This document shows, in pieces, positions 53,382-63,234 of a DNA stretch of 64,000 bases. The notes below the pieces were generated by a model. The model made no database searches and was not told where the DNA came from. It was given only the letters and a program-made list of their open reading frames with translations. Numbering within the stretch: position 1 is the stretch's first letter; each line of letters begins with the position of its first letter. The translations under genes and the position numbers were made by a program. Source of the stretch: Microscilla marina ATCC 23134 (GTDB lineage: Bacteria; Bacteroidota; Bacteroidia; Cytophagales; Microscillaceae); the NCBI RefSeq assembly GCF_000169175.1, contig NZ_AAWS01000029.1, positions 47,239-111,238 on the forward strand. The letters run 5' to 3'.

Positions 53382-55913
53382 ATGCTAAAAACTGTTCATT
53401 ATTTGGGAGGCTGGTTGCTGGTTTTAGGGGTATTGTCGGGGTGTATGAGCACCAAAAACTGGAAAAAAGGGCAGTATTTTTTGCGGAGTCAAGACATAAA
53501 AGGCAACAAAAAGCTGTCTTCGAGTAATTTGGAAGCCCTTTTTCGTCAAAAAACCAATACTCGTTTTTTATTTGGGTATCCATCGGTTGCTGCTTACAAT
53601 TATGGTTTAAAACGGTTTGAACCCGAAAAAATAAGGGCTAAAATAGAAAAAACCAAGGCCAAGTATGATACCCTGGTAGAGCAACAAGAAGCGCGCATAG
53701 GCAAAGCGCCAGAGGGTGCCAAAAGAGAAAAAATAAGGCAAAAGGCAGAGAAGAAGATACGTAAATTAAAAGAAAAAAAGGAAGACAAAGTGAAAGACCT
53801 GAACCAGACCTTAAGAGAAGGCAACTGGTGGATGCGTTCGGTAGGGGAGAAGCCAATCTTTTATGACTCGCTCAAGGCAAAAGAATCTGCAAAAGAGATG
53901 GAGGCATATTATCGGTCTAAAGGTTTTTTTCAGGCAACAGTAGATGTTGAAACCAAACGCAATAAAAAAAGGAAAAAAGTAAAGGTTTATTATAAAGTAG
54001 AAGAAGGCAAGCCTTTGTTGTTGGGCAAAATAGAATACGTGACCGAAAACAAAGTAATTGATTCGTTGCTTACTACCCCTGAGTTGCGAAAAAAAAGCCC
54101 TTTAAAGCAAGGCAAACGCTATGACGAGGAAGACTTCAACACTGAACGTACCAGGATAGTTAACTTGCTGAAAAATAATGGGTTTTATACTTTTCATAAG
54201 CAGTATTTACTTTTTAAGGTAGATACCACTGCCCTAAAAGACACCACTAAACAAAACCGTAAACTAGCCCATTGCCGTATTGTGGTCAATCGTCCGGCGG
54301 GGGAAGAAAAATATCACCGTCAATACAAAATTGATAAAGTCATATTTGAAATACAGCCCAACACTGAAATAACGAACAATGCCAAGCCCGATTACAACAA
54401 AAAGGTATCTTCTAAAGGGGTAGTGTATAAATTTGCCAAGCGCCGCATTCCCTATTCGTCGCATATTTTGGATTATAGGGTGCAGATTGAGCCTGGTGCC
54501 TTTTACCAGTACGACCAAGTGTTGCGTACCAAAAGTTTGTTAGGAGCATTAGACATGTTCAAATTTGTAAACACCACCTTTGAAATACCCAAAGATAGTA
54601 ACGACCAAAAGGTGGGAAGGCTCATTGCCCGAATAAAAACCAGCCCGGTAGAAAAATATCAGTTTACCAGTGAAGCCGGTGTAACTGTAGGGCAAGGTTT
54701 GCCGGGCCCTTTTATCAACTTATCGCTCAAAAACCGCAACTTGTTTGGGGGAGCTGAGGTATTCGAAACCAACTTTCAGTATACCCTTGATGGGCAGGCG
54801 AGTTTTTCTGACGAAAATCAAAACTATAGCAGTCAGGAGCTAAGCTTAAACACCGCCTTAAACTTCCCAGTGATTTTATTCCCTACCCGTTTGAGGTTTC
54901 TGTTCAACGATTATGGCCCAAAAACCCGGATCAATGTTGGGTACAACTTTGTGCAACGCCCAGAGTATAACCGAACCAATTTGCGGAGCTCAATGACATA
55001 CCTGTGGTTTAGCCGCTACTCTAGTTATAACTTTACCTTGTCAGAAATAAGCTTCGTAAATGTGCCTCGTATTTCGTCGACTTTCAAAGAGCAGTTGTTA
55101 GAGTTAGAAAGGGCGGGAAACCCTTTAATCAAGAGTTTTGAGAGAGCCCTTGTAGGGAGTTATTACTTTACTTACACTTTTAACAATACCAATATTGGGG
55201 AGTTAAGAAACGCCCACTACGTTAAGTTGCTGATGGAGTCGGGGGGGACTACTTTTAACCTGATTGACCGACAGTTTTTGGGGGGAGATACCCTTATTGC
55301 CGGACTGAAGTATTTTCAGTTTTATAGGTTCAACTCTAGTTTTCATTATTATTTACCTTTGAACAAAAAACAAAAACTGGCATTTAGAATACACGCTGGT
55401 ATAGCTCGCCCTTACGGAGTATCAGAAACATTGCCTTACGAGAAGTTTTATTTTGCCGGAGGGAGCAATAGTGTGCGTGCCTGGGCACCACGGCGTTTGG
55501 GGCCTGGGTCGCACCCACCCGAACTAAGAGAAGGGTCAGAAGAGTTTGATTACTCGTTTGAACAACCCGGTGAAATAATTTTTGAAGCCAATATGGAATA
55601 CCGTTTTCCTATTTATGGCTTTTTTGAAGGAGCCTTGTTTGTAGATGCGGGCAATGTGTGGATGATAGAAGCCGACAATCGCCCTGGGTCAGAGTTTAAG
55701 TTTCCATCATTTTTGCAAGAAATAGCCGTAGGTGTGGGTTTTGGCTTACGCCTCAATTTTTCGTTTTTGCTCATTCGTCTCGATGCAGGTGTCAAAGCAT
55801 ACGACCCTGCAAGGGCAGTAGGTAACCGTTATGTTTTGGGTAATTTTAATCTGGGCAATCCAGGGCATAACGGGCAAACCTTGCTTAACTTAGGTATAGG
55901 ATATCCCTTTTAG
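53382..55913 (+). CDS. Lipidated Omp85 protein (TamL-like outer-membrane assembly factor)
   Basis: I choose ATG 53382 because MLKTVHYLGGWLLVLGVLSG leads directly to a lipobox Cys; a start at 53364 adds six residues (MITEKY). The 843 residues have POTRA-type domains (about 90-390: FFQATVDVETK, YRQYKIDKVIFEIQ-like). A charged coiled-coil insert (about 75-140) precedes them, then a C-terminal Omp85 barrel with EYRFPIYGFFEGALFVDAGNVW and the conserved RxWxPRRLGPG-like loop. TamL is the lipidated TamA counterpart found in Bacteroidota and helps place outer-membrane proteins. No TamB gene is visible in the window. It starts near the divergent RNA methyltransferase gene. Confidence 0.87.
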   Translation: MLKTVHYLGGWLLVLGVLSGCMSTKNWKKGQYFLRSQDIKGNKKLSSSNLEALFRQKTNTRFLFGYPSVAAYNYGLKRFEPEKIRAKIEKTKAKYDTLVEQQEARIGKAPEGAKREKIRQKAEKKIRKLKEKKEDKVKDLNQTLREGNWWMRSVGEKPIFYDSLKAKESAKEMEAYYRSKGFFQATVDVETKRNKKRKKVKVYYKVEEGKPLLLGKIEYVTENKVIDSLLTTPELRKKSPLKQGKRYDEEDFNTERTRIVNLLKNNGFYTFHKQYLLFKVDTTALKDTTKQNRKLAHCRIVVNRPAGEEKYHRQYKIDKVIFEIQPNTEITNNAKPDYNKKVSSKGVVYKFAKRRIPYSSHILDYRVQIEPGAFYQYDQVLRTKSLLGALDMFKFVNTTFEIPKDSNDQKVGRLIARIKTSPVEKYQFTSEAGVTVGQGLPGPFINLSLKNRNLFGGAEVFETNFQYTLDGQASFSDENQNYSSQELSLNTALNFPVILFPTRLRFLFNDYGPKTRINVGYNFVQRPEYNRTNLRSSMTYLWFSRYSSYNFTLSEISFVNVPRISSTFKEQLLELERAGNPLIKSFERALVGSYYFTYTFNNTNIGELRNAHYVKLLMESGGTTFNLIDRQFLGGDTLIAGLKYFQFYRFNSSFHYYLPLNKKQKLAFRIHAGIARPYGVSETLPYEKFYFAGGSNSVRAWAPRRLGPGSHPPELREGSEEFDYSFEQPGEIIFEANMEYRFPIYGFFEGALFVDAGNVWMIEADNRPGSEFKFPSFLQEIAVGVGFGLRLNFSFLLIRLDAGVKAYDPARAVGNRYVLGNFNLGNPGHNGQTLLNLGIGYPF

Positions 55914-56098
55914 TTAGCTTTTCGCTATTTCAAGTCTCCGGTTGGAAGGTTTAAAATGGGGGGATATTTATACAAATAAACCAAGACCTTGATGAGAAGA
56001 ATCTGACCGCTAAAAAGTAGTGTTTTAAGTAGGTTTGCAAAGTGATATTTTCTACATTAGACAAACAGGTTAGCGTAACTACCCAAGTTACTTTACCC

Positions 56099-56128
56099 GA
56101 AACTATCAACTTTAAAAATACGAACTTA
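56099..56128 (+). promoter_or_regulatory. Upstream element shared by the two aerolysin-like genes
   Basis: GAAACTATCAACTTTAAAAA followed by TACGAACTTA is nearly the same as 63180-63208 before the paralogue (GAAACTATCCACTTTACAA, TACGAACTTA). It lies 26 bases upstream of the start. A shared promoter or leader site is likely. The segment before it (ACAGGTTAGCG / TCAGGTTAATCG) is also similar. Confidence 0.5.
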
Positions 56129-56154
56129 TACTCAAATTTAAACGCTTAAAAACA

Positions 56155-57339
56155 ATGAAAAAGTATCACTTAGTAATACTTGCATGCATATTATTGGGAT
56201 CATTTACTGCTTTTGGTCAAAGCAAACTAAAACCGCACTATAAGGGCTACGATATTTTTTCTGCCGGGAGCTATGTCTATGTGGTGAGGTCTGATATTGG
56301 TTACTTTCTAAGGGCAAAACGCTTGGATGGAGCGAACACCACAAAAAGTGAGATCTTTCCAGTGAACGAAGCATTGTCTAATGGCAATGGATATCTTGGG
56401 TTGAATAGAATATCGGACGGAAAACTGAAGGGAACGCGTTGTGTGGTACGGGATACTATATACTCGACATACCGAAACTTTGGTAAAACAAAAGGAAAGT
56501 TTAAAAACATAGGCTCAGAGGAGGCAAAAAACGGTGATCACTATTTTGCTGTGGGAGTAAGAAAAGGCAATAAACCCAGAAGAATTTATGTCATTAAAGG
56601 CAATAAGTTTTACAGGTTTAAAAGTTTGAAGGACCGAAAACCAGAAAAAGGGTTTGATGGGGTTGATCTTCCAAAAGAATTACAAACTGATTCTACCGAA
56701 AAAGATGAGATTGTAGCCATTTGGGGGCGAAGTAAGTACATTTATGTGTTAAAAAATACTGAGTTTGGTCCATTAATCTATCGAACTTTAGATTTGCGTA
56801 GACCTTTCTCTACTGTTGTGTCTGCGCCTAATAATGGAGTGAGAAATTTTCTGATTGGTGGGTTAACTGCCAAACAAGGGGGGAAAACTTCTATAGTTTG
56901 GAAAAGCATAAGTGGGGCATTTCCTTTTTGTAATACAAGTTCAAACCAAAGTAGTGAAGTTGCCGCTCCAAAAGTGTCGGAGAGCATTACAGTTGGGTTT
57001 GTAAAAGGGTCTACCTCCTCGATCGAAAAAAACTGGTCGGTAACTGCCACTGTAGGTATGGAAACAGGAGGGCTGGGAGCATTGGTAGCCTCTGCCCATG
57101 CCGAATTGTCAACTACCTATGGTGGTGCCTCAGTAAAAACAAAATCCAAAGAATGGTCAACCCAAAATACCACTACTGTTAACCTTGATGAAGGCAAGCT
57201 GGTAAAAGGTGGGCAATGTATTGGGTATTGGCAAGGTCAAATGCACATCAATAATAAGTTGGTAATGACAACAGGGATTTATTTTACAGATACCAAAAGC
57301 CCTCCTGAAGAAGAGCCCGCTTTCTTTAATGTAAAATAG
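56155..57339 (+). CDS. Secreted protein with aerolysin-like C-terminal region, first paralogue
   Basis: A signal peptide (1-21, ending TAFGQ) precedes a region of about 240 residues with repeated strand pairs (SYVYVVRSDIGYFLRAK, RRIYVIKGNKFYRFKSL, YIYVLKNTEFGPLIYRT). It ends in FLIGGLTAKQGG and PFCNTSS. Residues about 270-370 are Ser/Thr-rich alternating strands: ESITVGFVKGSTSSIEKNW, SVTATVGMETGG, SAHAELSTTYGGASVKTK, WSTQNTTTVNLDEGKLVKGG. This resembles the stem and membrane-loop region of aerolysin/ETX-type beta pore-forming proteins, by pattern only. The YVIKGNKFYRF segments recall hemopexin or tachylectin blades. There is no T9SS tail. A close paralogue begins at 63235, with shared upstream sequence. 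Function may be defence or predation; unproven. Confidence 0.8.
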   Translation: MKKYHLVILACILLGSFTAFGQSKLKPHYKGYDIFSAGSYVYVVRSDIGYFLRAKRLDGANTTKSEIFPVNEALSNGNGYLGLNRISDGKLKGTRCVVRDTIYSTYRNFGKTKGKFKNIGSEEAKNGDHYFAVGVRKGNKPRRIYVIKGNKFYRFKSLKDRKPEKGFDGVDLPKELQTDSTEKDEIVAIWGRSKYIYVLKNTEFGPLIYRTLDLRRPFSTVVSAPNNGVRNFLIGGLTAKQGGKTSIVWKSISGAFPFCNTSSNQSSEVAAPKVSESITVGFVKGSTSSIEKNWSVTATVGMETGGLGALVASAHAELSTTYGGASVKTKSKEWSTQNTTTVNLDEGKLVKGGQCIGYWQGQMHINNKLVMTTGIYFTDTKSPPEEEPAFFNVK

Positions 57340-57427
57340 TTGTTTTAGTACTTTAAAGCGTTGTTTTTAAAGTTCAGGACAACGAATCGAGTGCATAAAA
57401 ACTACTTGTTTTTTTGCCAGATCATAC

Positions 57428-57460
57428 ACTTAGCCCATAACTAAATTGGGCTAAGTTTTA
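57428..57460. terminator. Terminator after the first aerolysin-like gene
   Basis: ACTTAGCCCA and TGGGCTAAGT are perfect 10-bp arms with a 9-base loop and a TTTTA tail. It lies 89 bases past the stop and 37 bases from the convergent SGNH gene, so it may serve both. Confidence 0.75.
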
Positions 57461-57497
57461 TACTCAAGGGTGAAAAAAAAACAATTTATCTAATACT

Positions 57498-58229
57498 TTA
57501 CTTTAGGCGAAGTACTAGCTTAATCATCGCCTTAAACGAAGCCCGATTGTCAACCCACTGCCAATAGTCTTTGATATTCATTTGCTGAAAGCCTTCGCCT
57601 GGGTATAGTGTATGAAAAATAGTCAACGCCGCCAAAAAACTACCCGCCCTTGAAGGGTGAAAATTGTCAGCTCCATATAACTTTACTTTTTTATATGCTT
57701 GCTGGTAGGCTTTCCAAACCACCCCTACCGGGAACAAAAGTGCCTGATTGACCTGAGCAGCATGGCTATAGTTGGCAATCACCCCATCAAAAGTAGGGTA
57801 ATACCATTTGGCAGGCCACACCATATAAAAGCCCAGTGCAGCGCCCACCTTGCGACAAATTGTTTGATATTTCTTGCCATATGTTACCAGCGATTGTTTG
57901 CCATCACTTTGAGACGAAGGTCCTTGTTGAACAATGACATATTGAATATTACCTTTTTTGATCAATGCCTGTACTCTTCCTTCGTTCCAGTGATCTTCGA
58001 GGGCATAGTTAGGCTTACAAAGCGAAATCATTGTTGCTGATTTGCCAAACTTCCCCATGATATATTTCAAAATATTGGGTAAATCGTTGGTATAAGTCAG
58101 GCTGTTGCCCACAAACAGTATTGTAGGCGCAGGAGCGTCTATAGGTTTGACCGCTCTAGAGTGGGTAGACGGCTTGGCGCAAGCAACACAGCTAATAACT
58201 AATACAAATAGCCAAGGTGATCTTTTCAT
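57498..58229 (-). CDS. SGNH/GDSL-type hydrolase lipoprotein
   Basis: The start at 58229 gives MKRSPWLFVLVISCVACAKP, a lipoprotein signal with the box VISC; a start at 58280 adds 17 residues with no role. The 243 residues show SGNH blocks: block I with the nucleophile Ser in FVGNSLTYTND, a middle part with VIVQQGPSSQSDG, and block V with Asp and His in DNFHPSRAGSFLAA. Such enzymes hydrolyse acyl or sugar esters. It would be anchored on the periplasmic or outer surface. It converges on the first aerolysin-like gene and diverges from the uptake unit. The substrate is unknown. Confidence 0.82.
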   Translation of the reverse strand: MKRSPWLFVLVISCVACAKPSTHSRAVKPIDAPAPTILFVGNSLTYTNDLPNILKYIMGKFGKSATMISLCKPNYALEDHWNEGRVQALIKKGNIQYVIVQQGPSSQSDGKQSLVTYGKKYQTICRKVGAALGFYMVWPAKWYYPTFDGVIANYSHAAQVNQALLFPVGVVWKAYQQAYKKVKLYGADNFHPSRAGSFLAALTIFHTLYPGEGFQQMNIKDYWQWVDNRASFKAMIKLVLRLK

Positions 58230-58546
58230 ACAGTTTGGTAATTGATTTGAGCCACAAAATAAGGATCTATAGCGCCTCATTCACCTAAAAATCGCTGAAC
58301 TGATTGTTTTTTTCGGTGAGTTGTAGCCTGTCATTTTGAACACAGTGAAAAATCTGCTTGGTTGGGTGAGGCTTGATTGATTTACTAATGTAACTTGGTT
58401 TTTGTAAAAACTTGAAAATGAGTAGACTAAAACAGGCAATCATGAGTCCTTAAGGTACAATTTATTGAAGAAGAGTATTCTTCTGAGCGTATTTTTTCAT
58501 TTTATGTTAGGTCAGTAATCTAAAAAGAAATAATTTTACCGCTATT

Positions 58547-58918
58547 GTGAAAAAGGTAATTTCCATATCATTAATTTTTGTGCTGCTGCTGCCAAACCTT
58601 CAACGGGTTTGGATTCTAATTGATTTTAAGGTCAATCAAGATTTTATCGCCAAGGTGCTTTGTATCAACAAAGAGAAACCCAAACTTGCCTGTCATGGTA
58701 GTTGCCATCTTTCTAAAAAATTGCAGGAACAAAAGAAACAAGAGAAAAAACAAGTTCCTCAATCTCAGAAAGACACCCATAACATCTTGTTTTTTAGCAA
58801 GGCGTTGACCAAGGTGAACTGCGCTTATCTCGACCTCGGGCAACTTGTGGGTTATTACCCTGGTTTCCGCTCTTTTGACTTACCCAACAAAATCTTCCAC
58901 CCCCCTCAGACTTCTTAA
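58547..58918 (+). CDS. Small membrane-anchored protein with CHGSCH motif, first gene of an uptake unit
   Basis: The only good start in frame is GTG 58547 (MKKVISISLIFVLLLPNLQ), giving 123 residues with an N-terminal hydrophobic anchor or signal (1-17). The middle has ACHGSCHLSKKLQEQKKQEKK, a Cys-x-x-x-Cys-His pattern followed by a basic helix, and the end has FHPPQTS. Small Bacteroidota proteins with a C-N/H-G-x-C-H/Y-L motif often precede TonB-dependent receptors, which fits here: the receptor starts 248 bases on and the PepSY protein follows. The Cys/His pair suggests metal or heme handling, by inference. No gene name is warranted. Confidence 0.75.
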   Translation: MKKVISISLIFVLLLPNLQRVWILIDFKVNQDFIAKVLCINKEKPKLACHGSCHLSKKLQEQKKQEKKQVPQSQKDTHNILFFSKALTKVNCAYLDLGQLVGYYPGFRSFDLPNKIFHPPQTS

Positions 58919-59166
58919 ATTTTTCTGGTAACTATTTGATATTTTCTGACAGTGTTTCATTGGTTAGCCTGGCTTTGCCATGCTTAAAAAATGACACCTG
59001 TCAATAGAAAAATCTCTGAGCTATTACGCCAGCGATTTTTATCAAACAGATTAACAATTCCCCTTAAGACTATTCCAGTAGGTAATCAATTGGCATTGCC
59101 TTCAAGCGGGGGACACACCCTCTTATTGTCTAATGTTTATCATATTAAACAGAAATAATTTAAGCA

Positions 59167-61464
59167 ATGAAATATATAATTTTTTGTGCAGCTTTATGTT
59201 TGGCAAGCATCCATTCTTTTGCCCAAACCATTCATGGAACCATTTCTGATCAAGAATCTGGTGAAGTCATACCTTTTGCCACAATTTATAACATGCAGCA
59301 AAAAACAGGGGTGACCACCAATACCCTCGGACAGTTTAGTATAATAGCGAATATACAGGCAGATTCTCTCACCATTTCATGCATAGGGTATCAGGCGATT
59401 ACGGTGTTAGCCAGGAATCCATTAAATATTCAACTTACCCCTAATGCGCTGACCCTCAATGAAGTAGTAGTTAGTGTAAATCGGGAGCACGAAAGAAGAA
59501 CAGAAGCGCCAGTAGCTATTAGTTCTATTTCGTCCAAAACCATTGAAGAAAACAAACCCACTACCATAGACCAGGTCTTGAATCAAGTGCCTGGAGTAAA
59601 CATGGTAGCATTAGGAAGTGAACAACATACCATGAGTATTCGTCGTCCTATCGATTTTGGAGCATCCTATCTGTACCTCGAAGACGGTGTTCCGATCAGA
59701 ACTTCAGGCGTATTTAACCACAATGCTTTGCTTGAGATCAACATGGCCAACACCAGCCGAATTGAGATCATTCGGGGGCCTGCATCAAGCATGTATGGGA
59801 GCGAGGCCATTGGGGGAGCGGTTAATTTTATCAGCAGAAAATCTTCAGCTCTATTTACCGCAGGAATAAGTGTGCAAGGCAATGATATTGGCTACAAAAG
59901 AACTGATTTTTATGCTTCTAACAGTTTTGGCAAAAAACTGGGCGTTCGGGTTTCAGGCTATTATGCCGATCAGAGAGATGGAGTGGTCAGTCATTCCGAT
60001 TTTGACAAATTGGCTTTGAGTTTATCGGCTACTTATTCTATTTCAAAAAATACTGAACTGGTATGGAGCAACACTTTGATTGATTATTATGCGCAAATGT
60101 CAGGTTCACTAGACAGCACCAATTTTTATAGTAAAACCTATACCTCGAACCACACTTTTACCAATCGCCAGGTAGATGCTTTTCGTACCAAACTTGCTTT
60201 GAATCATTACTGGAATGACCAGGCTAAATCTACTGTTACGGGCTACTACCGAAATAACTCTGTCAAACAAAACCCTTCATATCGGGTAAGAGACGATTTC
60301 AGACCCTGGATTCCTTCTGGAAACCCTCGCCTGGCTCATGGCGAAGTCAACGATAATAGCTTTAACAGCTATGGTTTGATCATGCAGCACAAACAAGATT
60401 TTTCCTGGCTTAATAGTAGTTTGATTGTTGGGGGGAGCTTTGATTACAGCCCTAACACTTACCAGGCACATTACATCCAAGTCAACAAAAACGATGAAGG
60501 TGTTTATGATTCGTTTACCAAAACAGATAGCTTATTGGCCGATTATGGCGCCAACCTTACTAACGTGGCGGCTTATGCCCAAATTAAGTTAAGCCCACTC
60601 AAAGGGCTGAATATTATTGGTGCTTTGCGATATGACCAGTTTAACTATAGTTTTGACAATCATCTGGGAGCCAATGCTTTCACGGCAGTGTTGGATGGCA
60701 AGAATACTTTTAGTCAATTTACGCCCAAGATTGGTTTAACCTATGACTTTAAAAACAACCGTGGGATATATGTTAACTACAGCCAAGGTTTTGTTCCTCC
60801 TCAAGTGACCGAATTGTATAGAGGCAATGAGGTGCCAACCTTGAAGCCCGTTTATTACAATAATTTAGAGCTGGGTGGCTGGGTTACTTTTGCCAACGAG
60901 AAGGCCAAGCTTGACGTGAGCGTTTATAAAATGGATGGATTCAATGAAATTATCTCGGTATTACAGGACGACGGCTCGACCATTCGTCAAAATGCCGGCG
61001 AAACCACCCACCAAGGAGTTGAGTATGGGCTAAATTTCTTTCCTCACCCTGATCTAAAGTTCAGGCTAAGCGGCACCAATGCTTTGCACAAATTCATCGA
61101 CTTTAACGAATCAGGGGAAGACTTTTCTGGCAACAAAATGCCCCAGGCACCTGAGTGGATCGCCAATGCTCAGGTGACCTATACTCCTCGTTTTTTCAAA
61201 GGGTTTAGAGTAAGTCTTGAGTGGCAACACATCGATGAATACTTCATGGACCAACGCAACACCAAAACCTACCGCGGACATGACATCTTAAATGTGAGAG
61301 TGGGCTATACCCGCAAGTCGTTTGAAATATGGGCTAACCTGCTCAATACCACTAATGAATTGTACTCAACGGTGGCTCGGGCTACCGCTTGGGGACAATC
61401 TTATTCATTGGGTCGTCCTCGCAATATTAATATTGGCATTGCTTATAAATTCCAACAAAAATAA
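59167..61464 (+). CDS. TonB-dependent receptor (iron/heme/metal type)
   Basis: The 765-residue outer-membrane receptor has a signal peptide (1-19, ending SFAQ) and a carboxypeptidase-regulatory-like domain (about 22-95, HGTISDQESGEVIPFATIY). A plug follows (about 110-225: TIDQVLNQVPGVNMV, SIRRPIDFG, RIEIIRGPASSMYGSEAIGG). The barrel ends NINIGIAYKFQQ, with an aromatic near the end as usual. The plug is of the FepA/CirA kind rather than SusC; there is no SusD gene. The next gene is a PepSY protein, the usual partner of siderophore or heme receptors. Substrate likely iron, heme or copper; not proven. Confidence 0.95.
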   Translation: MKYIIFCAALCLASIHSFAQTIHGTISDQESGEVIPFATIYNMQQKTGVTTNTLGQFSIIANIQADSLTISCIGYQAITVLARNPLNIQLTPNALTLNEVVVSVNREHERRTEAPVAISSISSKTIEENKPTTIDQVLNQVPGVNMVALGSEQHTMSIRRPIDFGASYLYLEDGVPIRTSGVFNHNALLEINMANTSRIEIIRGPASSMYGSEAIGGAVNFISRKSSALFTAGISVQGNDIGYKRTDFYASNSFGKKLGVRVSGYYADQRDGVVSHSDFDKLALSLSATYSISKNTELVWSNTLIDYYAQMSGSLDSTNFYSKTYTSNHTFTNRQVDAFRTKLALNHYWNDQAKSTVTGYYRNNSVKQNPSYRVRDDFRPWIPSGNPRLAHGEVNDNSFNSYGLIMQHKQDFSWLNSSLIVGGSFDYSPNTYQAHYIQVNKNDEGVYDSFTKTDSLLADYGANLTNVAAYAQIKLSPLKGLNIIGALRYDQFNYSFDNHLGANAFTAVLDGKNTFSQFTPKIGLTYDFKNNRGIYVNYSQGFVPPQVTELYRGNEVPTLKPVYYNNLELGGWVTFANEKAKLDVSVYKMDGFNEIISVLQDDGSTIRQNAGETTHQGVEYGLNFFPHPDLKFRLSGTNALHKFIDFNESGEDFSGNKMPQAPEWIANAQVTYTPRFFKGFRVSLEWQHIDEYFMDQRNTKTYRGHDILNVRVGYTRKSFEIWANLLNTTNELYSTVARATAWGQSYSLGRPRNINIGIAYKFQQK

Positions 61465-61525
61465 TGACCACAGGATCAGAAGCTGCTTGCGTAGGTAAAG
61501 CAGCTTCTAATACTTTCTTAACTAT

Positions 61526-62773
61526 ATGAAAAAAAATAAATTACATCGTTGGATTTGGAGGTGGCATTTTATAGGCGGAATAATTAGCTTACCTATTGTA
61601 ATATTACTTTCCATTACTGGTGCGATTTACTTATTTAAAGGGTCTTACGAGCGAACAGACCAACAATCTTTGAAGCAGGTAAAGCCACAAACCCAAAAAA
61701 TAAGCTTTGACAAACAATGGGAAATTGCCAGAAAAAACTGGAGAAGAGTTCCTGGTGGCGTAGTTTTACCAACCCATCAAAACCAGGCTACTGAATTTGT
61801 TTCAGGACGGTTTTCGGGTAAGTCCAGCCTTTTTGTAAATCCTTACAATGGAAACATTCAAGGCAAATGGCAGATAAACCAGACTGATATGTACAAAGTA
61901 CGCAAGCTGCACGGGGAGCTATTGCTGGGGGGGTATGGTACCAAAGTAGTCGAGCTAGTCGCCAGCTGGATGGTAGTATTGCTGCTCACTGGTCTCTATT
62001 TGTTTTGGCCCCAGGAGCGGGGTTGGAGAAGCTTATTTACAGTACGCTTCAAGGCTTCTCGACGTATTTTGTTTCGCGATTTGCACGCAGTATCTGGGTT
62101 TTGGTTTTCGCTTTTGCTATTACTTATCCTGGCAGGCGGGCTACCCTGGACTGATGTATGGGGCAGTGGTTTTAAATGGGTGCATAATCAAACCAACACC
62201 GGGTTTCCAGCCGCATGGCAAAGCCGACAATTTCAGTCTACCCCACAAGGCAAACCGCTCACGCTGGATGCAATGATGGCTCAAGCCCAGGCTTTAAAGT
62301 TACCAGGAGAAGTTACCTTAAGCTTGCCAACTTCCAAAAAATCGGTGTTCAGTGTATCTAATAAAACCCATCAGCTTTCAAAAATGGCTAAATACCACTT
62401 CGATCGTTACTCAGGTGAGCAACTTCATCGTGCTACCTGGGACGACATTGGGGTGATGATGAAAGCCAGGCTATGGGCAATGGCGTTTCATCAAGGCGAG
62501 TTTGGGTTTTGGAACTGGTGGCTGGTCTTTTTCACAGCCATTGGTTTGTTGTTTTTGAGCGTGATGGCCTTGCTGTCTTATGCCAAAAGAAAACGCAAAG
62601 GAGAATGGAGCATTCCGGCAGCGCCTACCAATTGGCAAGTAGGTAAAGGAATGGTAGCCCTCATTATATTTTTAGGGATATTTTTTCCTCTATTTGGCCT
62701 GAGTGTTATCATTATTTTTATTGCCAATGGTGTGAGCCATCGGGTAATGAAAACCACCAAAACTTTAACATAG
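61526..62773 (+). CDS. PepSY-associated membrane protein (COG3182-like)
   Basis: The 415 residues show the PepSY_TM layout: N-terminal helix after HRWIWRWHF (His14), PepSY-type periplasmic part, then paired helices with conserved His (KLHGELL, FRDLHAVSGFW, AFHQGEFGFWNWW) and two final helices (about 325-350 and 370-400). Members act in the inner membrane with siderophore or heme receptors and may reduce or move iron. It starts 61 bases after the TonB receptor stop, so the two are probably cotranscribed. A good terminator lies 111 bases beyond its stop. Three His near the membrane face could hold heme, by inference. Confidence 0.92.
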   Translation: MKKNKLHRWIWRWHFIGGIISLPIVILLSITGAIYLFKGSYERTDQQSLKQVKPQTQKISFDKQWEIARKNWRRVPGGVVLPTHQNQATEFVSGRFSGKSSLFVNPYNGNIQGKWQINQTDMYKVRKLHGELLLGGYGTKVVELVASWMVVLLLTGLYLFWPQERGWRSLFTVRFKASRRILFRDLHAVSGFWFSLLLLLILAGGLPWTDVWGSGFKWVHNQTNTGFPAAWQSRQFQSTPQGKPLTLDAMMAQAQALKLPGEVTLSLPTSKKSVFSVSNKTHQLSKMAKYHFDRYSGEQLHRATWDDIGVMMKARLWAMAFHQGEFGFWNWWLVFFTAIGLLFLSVMALLSYAKRKRKGEWSIPAAPTNWQVGKGMVALIIFLGIFFPLFGLSVIIIFIANGVSHRVMKTTKTLT

Positions 62774-62884
62774 CAATGCTGGTTTGTTTCTGTGTTTTTT
62801 CATGAAAAAATGCTATCTGTTTTAACAGTTTTGGTAAGTATCAATCAGACGGTTAAGCGGTAGGCCTAATAAATTATAAATGCC

Positions 62885-62922
62885 AAAAGCGATTTTCCCA
62901 AATCAGGGGAAGTCGCTTTTTT
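62885..62922 (+). terminator. Strong terminator after the uptake unit
   Basis: AAAAGCGA pairs with TCGCTTTT and is continued by seven more pairs (two G-T) around a 6-base loop, then a run of T. It ends the TonB/PepSY transcript. Confidence 0.85.
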
Positions 62923-63234
62923 AGCTTTAACCCCTGCCTAAAATATGCCTGTTTTTAAGCAGCAAGGAGCCAATTTTACAAAAGAGTTAACCTGTTGTCT
63001 ATACTGCCAAAAAAACTGAATAAATAATGGGCTCTTTTGATAAAACACTGTACTCCTGGTTGTATTATTAATGAAGCTTTCAAAACCTTCTTTGGTAAGT
63101 TTGAATGGGTCAAGCATAGTTAGGTTTACAAAACTAAATTACCTAAATTTAGACTACAAGCATTCAGGTTAATCGACCTGAAACTATCCACTTTACAATA
63201 CGAACTTATTTTTTACTTTAAATAGCTTGATAAA
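62923..63234. other. Gap between the uptake unit and the second aerolysin-like gene
   Basis: The stretch contains no coding frame of note. Its last 55 bases resemble the sequence before the first aerolysin-like gene (see 63180-63208). A near-palindrome CTAAATT...AATTTAG lies at 63136-63154. Confidence 0.5.
63180..63208 (+). promoter_or_regulatory. Upstream element shared with the first aerolysin-like gene
   Basis: GAAACTATCCACTTTACAA followed by TACGAACTTA matches 56099-56128 with one base fewer. It lies 26 bases before the ATG at 63235, the same distance as in the other copy. Confidence 0.5.
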
